Made by a program: the position numbers and the translations under genes. DNA of 64,000 nt, taken from Castellaniella defragrans. GTDB taxonomy: Bacteria > Pseudomonadota > Gammaproteobacteria > Burkholderiales > Burkholderiaceae_B. Position 1 is the stretch's first letter. Each line of letters opens with the position of its first letter. The stretch covers positions 1 to 64,000 of the forward strand of contig NZ_JACHIB010000021.1 of assembly GCF_014203015.1 (NCBI RefSeq), written 5' to 3'. Under the pieces are notes generated by a model that was given only the letters and a program-made list of their open reading frames with translations, was not told where the DNA came from and did not search any database. This document shows positions 58,097 to 64,000 of this stretch, piece after piece.

Positions 58097-58377
58097 GGGG
58101 TGTTCTCCCTGCGGTGTTCTGGAAACTCCCGCTCCAGCAGGCCGCGCAGCAGGTCGGCCGCGGTCACGCCCTGCGTGAAGGCCGACACCTTGATGCGCGC
58201 TCGCATCGCGGGCGTGATGTCGAGAGTCAGGCGGGCGGTGTAGAGGTCGCCCTTGTTGAGCGCATCGGCGTCGCCCTGGCGAATCCACGCCTCGGCATGC
58301 GGATTCGCGGGCGGACGCGCGCCGATGCCGACGCGCTTGGCCGTGCGTTTGCTGTTCGGTGGCGGCTTCGTTGTCAT
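58093..58377 (-). CDS. ParB-like ribbon-helix-helix partition protein
   Basis: The 94-aa protein has a basic N-terminus followed by LYTARLTLDITPAMRARIKV and SAFTQGVTAADLLRGLLERE, a ribbon-helix-helix arrangement. Its position immediately after parA suggests the DNA-binding half of a ParA-based partition pair, as in ParG-type systems. It overlaps parA by 4 nt. Confidence 0.65.
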   Translation of the reverse strand: MTTKPPPNSKRTAKRVGIGARPPANPHAEAWIRQGDADALNKGDLYTARLTLDITPAMRARIKVSAFTQGVTAADLLRGLLEREFPEHRRENTP

Positions 58378-59012
58378 GCCGGCCACCGCAGCAGTTCGTC
58401 CACCAGCGCGGTGATTTCGCGCGCGGCGGCGCTGTCCGGCGCCGTCTCGCGTGCAAGCCGGCCAGCGGCAACGCTGTCGGCGAACACGATGCGCTGATGC
58501 ACTTCCGCGTGCAGCGCAGGAAGCGGCTGGTCGGCCAGCGCCTGGCGCGCTTCGCGCCCGATCACGGTGGTACTGACGCGCCGATTGATGACGAAGGCCG
58601 CGCGCAGCGCAGGCCGGAACACCTGCGCCTCGCGGATCAGCGCCACCATCTCGGCGCTGGCCCACAGGTCGTAGGGGCTGGGCTGCACGGGGATCAGCAC
58701 GTGCTCAGCCGCCAGCAGCGCGGAGCGCGCCAAGGCGGCGATGCGCGGCGGGCCGTCGATGACGACGTGATCGGCCCGTCTGGCGAGTTCTGGTGCTTCC
58801 TGATGCAGCGTTTCGCGCGCGAGGCCCACGGCGCTGAACAGCCGTGGCAAGCCTTGCTGGCTTCTGCGCTGCGTCCAGTCCAGCGATGAACCCTGCGGGT
58901 CGGCGTCCAGCAGGACGACGTGCTGGCCGCGCATCGCAAGCTCCCCGGCGATGTGCGTGGCGAGCGTGGTCTTGCCCACGCCGCCTTTTTGATTGAGCAG
59001 AGCGACGATCAT
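58374..59012 (-). CDS. parA: ParA family partition ATPase
   Basis: The 212-aa protein has a deviant Walker A KGGVGKTT (about residues 9-16), the DADPQGSSLDW motif and VVIDGPPRIAALARSALLAAEHVLIPVQPSPYD. It is a short ParA-type ATPase without an N-terminal HTH domain. It would stabilise the excised circular ICE or assist mating. The start at 59012 gives the canonical MIVALLNQKGG opening; the longer frame to 59081 is not supported. Confidence 0.9.
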   Translation of the reverse strand: MIVALLNQKGGVGKTTLATHIAGELAMRGQHVVLLDADPQGSSLDWTQRRSQQGLPRLFSAVGLARETLHQEAPELARRADHVVIDGPPRIAALARSALLAAEHVLIPVQPSPYDLWASAEMVALIREAQVFRPALRAAFVINRRVSTTVIGREARQALADQPLPALHAEVHQRIVFADSVAAGRLARETAPDSAAAREITALVDELLRWPA

Positions 59013-59089
59013 GGCACGGCCCCCCATGCTGGAAAGCCGGACTTTTGCTGCTGCGCTTGGAGCCGAGTGATGGTTGTCCACCGCAGCGG

Positions 59090-59260
59090 CGTTTCTCTAC
59101 TAAAAGTTAGAGAAATTAAGTTAGGGAAGTTAGAGCGCGCGCAAACCCAATGCTGGCGCGGATTTGCGGCCGATCGGCACGCCTGATAGCACGATAGGCC
59201 CACGCCTGATAGCACGATACCCCGCACGCCTGATAGCACGACGCCATCCACAGGCTTTCC
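59090..59260. repeat. iteron-containing replication origin-like region
   Basis: Three exact 17-bp direct repeats CACGCCTGATAGCACGA begin at 59178, 59201 and 59225 (period 23-24 bp, about two helix turns). Next to them an AT-rich stretch (59098-59135) carries three AAGTTAG repeats, like a DNA-unwinding element. CCATCCACAG at 59243-59252 is close to a DnaA box. It lies between parA and repA, the expected place for a RepA-bound origin. Confidence 0.8.
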
Positions 59261-59265
59261 CGGGG

Positions 59266-60123
59266 TTATTCCCGTGCCGTATGCGGCACGGGCCGGAAGG
59301 TCAGCAGCTCCATGCCGTTGTCCGGCATCCGCTCGATGCCCAGGACGTAGCCGGGCAGCGACTGCCGCGCTACAAGCGCGCGCAGGTCGCAGGCGAAGTC
59401 GTAGGGCTTCGCGGTACTGCCCGATTTCCGGTGCAGGTAGCGAAAGTCGAACTGCCAGCCGTATGCCTGCTTGCCGCCGTGCTTGCGCACTAAGCGGTAC
59501 AGCCACCGCTCGATGCCGCCCGTGAGCCGGAAATACGCCGGGTCGATGGTCAGCACTAGGGCGGCGTCGAGCACGCCCGCATAGAACCAGTCCGGCAGGA
59601 TCAGCTCGATGCCCAGCGGCGTGCCATTGGCATCGGCCAGTTCCTTCCATTCGTTGATCCACGAGAAACGGTGCAGGCGCCGTCCGGTCGTCTCGCGGAT
59701 GGACGTGGCCACCGTGGTCGATTGCAGCCGGTCGAGTGCGGCCTTGAGCCGCTGGTAGTCGCGCAGCGACTTGCCGCGCCCGATGAAGCGCAGGATCTCG
59801 TAGGGCGTCGCGCGCATCAGCCGCGACGGGCGCAAGCCTGCGTCCTTCGCCTCCACGATCTGCGAGGCCGCCCATATCAGCACGTCCGCATCCCAAATCG
59901 TGGCGATGCCGTGCTCCTGCGTGCCTTCCACGCGAATCGTCACGTTGCCCGCACGGAAGTCGATGGGCTTGACCCGCTTGGACTTGCCGAGCGAGAAGAA
60001 CGGATAGGCCATCAAATCCTGGCTGTCGCGCGGCGCCATGTCGCCGGGCAAGGCGCGGAACAGGTCGAGCTGTTCGCGCTCCTGCAACGGCCGCTGCCGC
60101 ATGGGCAGCGCAGTGCTGGACAT
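59266..60123 (-). CDS. repA: replication initiator protein A (RepA)
   Basis: The protein is about 285 aa. It contains the RPA family blocks RDSQDLMAYPFFSLGKSKR, ATIWDADVLIWAASQI and YWRFTGG-like FRLTGGIERWLYRLVRKHGGK. It likely binds the adjacent iterons and supports autonomous replication of the excised ICE. The ATG at 60123 is preferred over a GTG at 60141. Confidence 0.85.
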   Translation of the reverse strand: MSSTALPMRQRPLQEREQLDLFRALPGDMAPRDSQDLMAYPFFSLGKSKRVKPIDFRAGNVTIRVEGTQEHGIATIWDADVLIWAASQIVEAKDAGLRPSRLMRATPYEILRFIGRGKSLRDYQRLKAALDRLQSTTVATSIRETTGRRLHRFSWINEWKELADANGTPLGIELILPDWFYAGVLDAALVLTIDPAYFRLTGGIERWLYRLVRKHGGKQAYGWQFDFRYLHRKSGSTAKPYDFACDLRALVARQSLPGYVLGIERMPDNGMELLTFRPVPHTARE

Positions 60124-60149
60124 GGCGATGGCCTGCCGCACGCCGCCGA

Positions 60150-60431
60150 TCAGCGCGCACGGCTGTCGGCCGAGTGGTGCTCGGCGTATTCGGGATCAGA
60201 AGTCGTCTCGAAGCTGCGGTCGGCGGCCCAGGCATCGAGGTCGGCCACGGCGTACATGACGCGCCGCCCGAACTTGCGAAAGCGCGGGCCGCCGCCAATT
60301 ACGCGCTGCTTTTCCAGCGTGCGCGGCGACAGGCGCAGGTATTCGGCGGCTTCGTCGTTGGTGAGATAGCGTTGGGGCTGCGCGGCAGTGGTCGAGACAG
60401 TGGCGGCAGGCCGCAAGGGAGCGGGACGCAT
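60150..60431 (-). CDS. AlpA-like helix-turn-helix DNA-binding protein
   Basis: The 93-aa protein has an excisionase/MerR-like helix-turn-helix in YLTNDEAAEYLRLSPRTLEKQRVIGGGPRFRKFGRRVMY. Similar proteins act as regulators or excision factors in ICEs and phages. GGAGG lies 8 nt upstream of the start at 60431. It lies 26 nt upstream of repA on the same strand. Confidence 0.85.
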   Translation of the reverse strand: MRPAPLRPAATVSTTAAQPQRYLTNDEAAEYLRLSPRTLEKQRVIGGGPRFRKFGRRVMYAVADLDAWAADRSFETTSDPEYAEHHSADSRAR

Positions 60432-60514
60432 GGTGTGAACCTCCATCGGTTGAAAGCGCCCGGCCACACAGCGCGACCGGATGGAGGCAGTCTCAGAAAA
60501 CGCGGCCCTTCTAC

Positions 60515-61276
60515 TCAGGGTCGTTTTGCGTCCACATCAAAACGACCCTTCTCAAGCGGCGGAAGCTGTGCTAGGTGGCGATAGCCGCCGCGCATCAGCG
60601 CATCGCCGCGCCGCACCAGGCGGCGCACCTTCGAGCGCAGGCCGCCGTCGCTGTACCAGTCGGCCACGGCGTCGGCACCGAACAGTCCTTCGCCCACATC
60701 GCGCAAGGACGCACCCGCGAGGGTCGCGTCGAGCGCCTGCAAGGTGTGCAGTTCCAGCAGCGCGGAAGGTGTTGGCCTGGGCGTGGTGGCAGCGAAGGTC
60801 GCCCCGCGTGCATGACCGCGCACAGGGGCGGCAGTGCCGCTCCGTTGGGCATAGGCCACGGCCATGCCGTCTTCCAGGCCGGGCGCCAGCGCAAAGCGCA
60901 GGCAATGGCCTGGGCTGCGCGCGATCAGCGCCAGCTTCTTGCCGTCGTGGAACAGTTGCTTGTGGCCGGGGATGCGCCAGAACGCGAAGGCGGTGGCATC
61001 CTGCGGCGGATCAGCGTCGGGGTAGAGCTGCACCACGGCAGCATGACCAGGCAGCCAAGCTGGATGCGCGTCACGCGCATCCAGTGCCGGGTCTTCCAGC
61101 AGACGCAAACCCCAGCGATGCGCTGCATCAGGCCGGCGATGACGGCGTAGCCAGTCGAGCCGGTAGTCGGGATGCCTGCGCAGGTACTCCCAAGCGAGCG
61201 CGAGCGCATCCAGCCAAAAGACATACAGGTATGCGGCAGTGGGATACCAATGCGCGAGGTGATGAGGATTGACCAT
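60515..61276 (-). CDS. DUF2285 domain regulator-like protein
   Basis: The 253-aa soluble protein has an N-terminal half with Trp/Tyr-rich helical segments (YLYVFWLDALALAWEYLRRHPDYRLDWLRRH is the first). The C-terminal half matches DUF2285 (LQALDATLAGASLRDVGEGLFG and YSDGGLRSKVRRLVRRG), a helix-turn-helix-like domain of ICE proteins. Probably a transcription regulator of the element; target unknown. Confidence 0.8.
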   Translation of the reverse strand: MVNPHHLAHWYPTAAYLYVFWLDALALAWEYLRRHPDYRLDWLRRHRRPDAAHRWGLRLLEDPALDARDAHPAWLPGHAAVVQLYPDADPPQDATAFAFWRIPGHKQLFHDGKKLALIARSPGHCLRFALAPGLEDGMAVAYAQRSGTAAPVRGHARGATFAATTPRPTPSALLELHTLQALDATLAGASLRDVGEGLFGADAVADWYSDGGLRSKVRRLVRRGDALMRGGYRHLAQLPPLEKGRFDVDAKRP

Positions 61277-61584
61277 GACGCCTCCTCCTGCGAACAGGAC
61301 TCGCCGCCACGGAAGAACTACGCGCTACATCGCCCTCGTCGGAACGTCATGGGTTAAAAAGGCGGATGGGGCTGTCAAGACCGATTGGCTCCGATGTGTT
61401 GCGGTATTCGTCTCAATGCTGCGGCGGCAGCGCCACGACCGGGGACACTGCACAAGCCAGCCTGCCGCAATCCGCGCCAAGCATCCTGTCTATTTGGGTC
61501 AGACTGGTGGGGCTACGCCGCAAGAATCTCGATTGAGACTTACCCGGTATGACACCAGACTGAAAAAGTCACAGTAGGCCGTAT
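61277..61584. other. gap between DUF2285 and DUF2958 genes
   Basis: 308 bp of lower GC than the surrounding ICE genes. An open frame on the plus strand (61269-61577, 102 aa) has no ribosome binding site or family resemblance and is not called. The region should include the promoter for the minus-strand genes below 61277. Confidence 0.4.
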
Positions 61585-61935
61585 TCAGTCCGGGATCGCT
61601 CCGTCGCGCTCGGCCAGCCGGGTGTACTCCGACAGCGTGCGGGTGGGGCGGAAATAGAGGTCGCGCATCACGGGCTGCCGGCGCGGCCCGACGATGCCGG
61701 CCAGCTCAGACAGCTTGACGGTTCCTTGCGCCGGCATTCCGATTCCCAGGTCGATGAGGCCCCAGGCGGTGTCGCCATCGGCGGGATCGAGTGCGGCCAG
61801 CAGCCAGGTCACATGCGCGTCCGGCGTGAACAGCCGCACCACGGGCACCGGGTCGATGGCCTGGCCAGCGGCACGAGCCTCGCCGTTGGCGAGCAGTTGC
61901 GCGCGCTCCGGGACGGTGGCGAGTGGCTGGGGCAT
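61585..61935 (-). CDS. DUF2958 domain protein
   Basis: The 116-aa protein has the DUF2958 pattern: VVRLFTPDAHVTWLLAALDP, then TAWGLIDLGIGMPAQGTVKLSEL and RDLYFRPTRTLSEYTRLA. The family is common in ICEs and plasmids with no established function. It is divergent from the XRE regulator. The start at 61935 is the first giving a domain-only protein; the frame continues to 62139 through what looks like promoter DNA. Confidence 0.8.
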   Translation of the reverse strand: MPQPLATVPERAQLLANGEARAAGQAIDPVPVVRLFTPDAHVTWLLAALDPADGDTAWGLIDLGIGMPAQGTVKLSELAGIVGPRRQPVMRDLYFRPTRTLSEYTRLAERDGAIPD

Positions 61936-62110
61936 GGTCGGCAATCCCACAAATCCAATGATGCACGGATGCGGTTTCACGTTGAAGCGCAGAACCGCCA
62001 AACCGGATTTACGCCTTCGTGCGCAAGCACGGATGCGCTTGCGTGGCTTTGCTGGAACCCGCCGATGCGGATTTCCGTAAAGGCACAAAAACGTAGAACA
62101 CCAAATGAAC

Positions 62111-62132
62111 ACTATAGATTGTAGTCCTATAG
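62111..62132. promoter_or_regulatory. candidate operator between DUF2958 and XRE genes
   Basis: Two CTATAG palindromes (62112-62117 and 62127-62132) are separated by 9 bp in an AT-rich stretch 44 nt upstream of the XRE gene. The interval also contains ACTA paired with TAGT. It fits a binding site for the XRE protein controlling both divergent genes. Confidence 0.45.
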
Positions 62133-62175
62133 GGCGCAATGGGCTGTCATCTTGGTTTTTCGAGGGAAACCATAG

Positions 62176-62481
62176 GTGGCGGCAGGGAACTCATTGGCGA
62201 AGGCGTTGAAGACAGTTAGAAAGGCGCGTGGCTTGAGCCAGGAAGCCTTCTCTGACGTGTCCAGTCGCACCTATATGAGCACCCTCGAACGCGACCTGAA
62301 AAGCCCGACCCTGCATAAGCTGGCCGAGTTGTGCGAGGTGATGGAGATCCACCCGCTCACGCTGCTGACGCTGGCCTACGCGGGCGACAGCCCGCACAAG
62401 GCCGACGAGCTGCTGGCGCAGGTGCGCCAGGAGCTGGAGGCGGTGTTGAAGGAACGCGATGCGGCAAAGCCGCGCGCGTGA
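62176..62481 (+). CDS. XRE family HTH regulator
   Basis: The 101-aa protein has an N-terminal HTH (LAKALKTVRKARGLSQEAFSDVSSRTYMSTLERDLKSPTL) in which SRTYMSTLE is the recognition helix area, and a charged helical C-terminus. The start is a GTG at 62176 with GAGGG upstream. It is the only plus-strand gene in the right part of the ICE and is probably a master repressor or activator. Its promoter faces the DUF2958 gene. Confidence 0.85.
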   Translation: MAAGNSLAKALKTVRKARGLSQEAFSDVSSRTYMSTLERDLKSPTLHKLAELCEVMEIHPLTLLTLAYAGDSPHKADELLAQVRQELEAVLKERDAAKPRA

Positions 62482-62544
62482 CGCGGTGATGTGCTGCGAA
62501 CAGCAGCACAGCGCCCCGCCGCGGTGGGCGGGGCGCTGCGGCGG

Positions 62545-62859
62545 TCACGCCGCCTGGGGCTTGCTGCGCGACCAGATCAGGTCGTGCGTGCCGTCCTCGC
62601 CTTCGATCAGGCGGGCATAGACCGGCGCCGGGAACGAAGGATCGTCGAGGGTCACGGACTTGTATTCCCGTCCGGCTTCGCTGGTCTTGTTCCACGCCGC
62701 GCCGATGTCGTGGCCGGCGGCCTGGAGGCGAAAGTCGGGGGCGTTCTCGCTGTTGCCCTTGTCGTTGGGAACCAGCTTGACCTTGACGTTGAGCGTCAGG
62801 GTGCGCAGCGTGCCGGTGAAGCCGTCTTTGTCTGCGGTGAAGGTACCGATGTTGGCCAT
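62545..62859 (-). CDS. DUF736 domain protein
   Basis: The 104-aa protein has the DUF736 pattern: [30 protein letters not shown], then [21 protein letters not shown] and [19 protein letters not shown]. The family is a fixed component of ICEs and rhizobial plasmids without known activity. AAGGAG precedes the start at 62859; the frame beyond this runs to 63777 and is an artefact of GC content. Confidence 0.88.
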   Translation of the reverse strand: MANIGTFTADKDGFTGTLRTLTLNVKVKLVPNDKGNSENAPDFRLQAAGHDIGAAWNKTSEAGREYKSVTLDDPSFPAPVYARLIEGEDGTHDLIWSRSKPQAA

Positions 62860-63875
62860 GATGTTTTCTCCTTTCGGTTGAACAAGGTTCGCGCCCATCG
62901 CGTCCTTGTTGTGATCCGACCGGCGGGGGACGGGCTGGCTGCACCGCTTGCGGTCGAAACGCAGTGGAGAGCCGGGAGGCGAAAAGAATTTGCTGCGCGA
63001 GGAAGCCGCGCAGCGGCGGGGAAATTGTTTTCGCCGGACGGTTGCAGCCATGAAGCCCGAGGCGCAGCCGTGCCACCGCCAGGATTCACAACGAGACAAG
63101 GACGCCTTGGGCCGAACCGCTCCGAAAGGAGATGGGGCCGACTCGGCATCCCCGCCCGAAGGCTTCTCCGGCTCGCCCGCTGACGCGGGCCAGGTCAACC
63201 ATCCGACGACAAGTGAGAACGTCCCCGCCGCACCTTGCGGCGCCGGTCTTGAGGCGTGGCGTGGAAGCTCCATAGCGATGCCGGGCGGGTTGTCCGTGAA
63301 CCGTCCTTCGTGACGTGATGGGCAGGAACCGCCAGCGTTGAGGACGGCACGCACCTGCACAACCTGCCGCAGCGAGCGCCAGCGTGTTCGCCAGCGCCCC
63401 GTCCATTGCGGCGGGGCGCTGGCCGGGCCGATCCGGCGCAGCCGGTTCGGCTGCATCGAGGGGCGCCAAGCATCGCGCGGCGGGGATAGCCCGCGGGGCT
63501 TTCCCCTGGAGGCAAGCGCAGCGCGCAGCGCCGCAGGCGCGAAGGCGTGAGGGATTGAAGCCGAATGGCCGTGACAGCGAAGTCGGCACGGGGCGCAGCC
63601 CGAAAGCCCGGCGGCGCTGTGCGCCGACACGCCCAGGCCGTTCCAGATTTCCAAACAGGAAACGCGGACATGCCTCTGATGAAATGGGCGCGGCCTACGC
63701 TGCGGGCTATGCACTCGGCAAGCCGAAAACTGCTGGTGATTCCTGCGCACTGCGGGCGCTTCGGCTTGCAGTCCCATGCGGGCCTGCTATTGCCGGGCGG
63801 GAAGCCCGGTCACGTCAACGCCGCCGCCTGAACTTCCGTGATGGCGGCGGCGTTCCGACTCGGCTGTGAACGCGG
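62860..63875. other. 1-kb GC-rich region without a recognised gene
   Basis: Long open frames exist in several reading frames on both strands, but none has family resemblance, a supported start or plausible composition. Short repeated segments such as CGCAGCGCGCAGCGCCGCAG are seen near 63520. It could hold a structured or regulatory RNA, or be non-coding spacer. Confidence 0.4.
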
Positions 63876-64000
63876 TTACTCCTTCGTCTCGATGAGCCAC
63901 CACACGGCACGCGGCAAGGCGCGGCCCGTGATGGGGTGAATGTCAGTGAGGTCGGCGAGGGCCGACCAGCCCGAGCGCGGGCGGTAGCCGCGCACGTCGC
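63876..64000 (-). CDS. partial CDS, C-terminal end only
   Basis: The minus-strand frame entering from the right edge reads DVRGYRPRSGWSALADLTD and ends HPITGRALPRAVWWLIETKE before a TAA stop. Composition is plausible for an ICE protein. I do not recognise the family from this 41-residue end. The start and most of the gene are outside the window. Confidence 0.5.
   Translation of the reverse strand, partial: DVRGYRPRSGWSALADLTDIHPITGRALPRAVWWLIETKE

Noticed and set aside
61269-61577. 102-aa plus-strand ORF
   Set aside because: No ribosome binding site, no family features and it begins inside the promoter side of the DUF2285 gene.

Overview
The window is GC-rich DNA that looks like a betaproteobacterial chromosome, most likely Alcaligenaceae (Bordetella/Achromobacter-like). 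The gene content and order suggest this (ilvI-ilvH-ilvC, psd-pssA, rpsO-pnp, malonyl-CoA synthase, 3-hydroxybutyrate dehydrogenase). The genus is inferred and not proven.

Positions 1-1347 look like a small island remnant lying against the 3' end of a tRNA-Cys gene. It holds an IS21-family end cut by the window edge and a two-gene unit encoding a RelE/YafQ-like protein and an unrecognised 170-aa protein. Positions 1481-30677 are chromosomal backbone: a ferric-reductase-like flavocytochrome, a subtilase with a tiny I9-like partner, a metallophosphoesterase, a TSUP transporter, an ABC exporter and a universal stress protein. Next come TerC behind a yybP-ykoY (Mn2+) riboswitch and CrcB behind a fluoride riboswitch. 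These are followed by hbdH, yaaA, matB, a FUSC protein, the branched-chain amino acid genes, phospholipid synthesis, rpsO-pnp, an isolated fliD, a quinone oxidoreductase, tRNA-Ser(UGA), and a cysteine desulfhydrase-like enzyme coupled to a diguanylate cyclase.

At 30707-31226 there is a 5' half of an intronless tRNA-Leu(UAA) gene. About 160 bp further on is a complete tRNA-Leu(UAA) gene interrupted between U34 and A35 by a 232-nt group I intron. From its 3' end an integrative and conjugative element (ICE) fills the rest of the window. On the minus strand it carries a full set of mating-pair genes (traG, a CopG-like gene, trbBCDEJKLFGI and a DUF2274 gene), with nearly every start and stop overlapping or within 12 nt.

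Inserted between the coupling-protein side and the relaxase side is an AT-richer cargo block. It holds a LysR regulator with an EexN-like lipoprotein, a TorF-like porin, and a potassium-uptake set in the order kdpF, a second micro-ORF, kdpA, kdpC, kdpB, kdpD, kdpE. Beyond it lies the DNA-processing and maintenance module: relaxase, TraF-like S26 peptidase, DUF2840, a ParB-like ribbon-helix-helix protein, ParA, RepA with a three-iteron origin-like region, an AlpA-like HTH protein, DUF2285, DUF2958, an XRE regulator and DUF736. The integrase and the far end of the ICE are outside the window.
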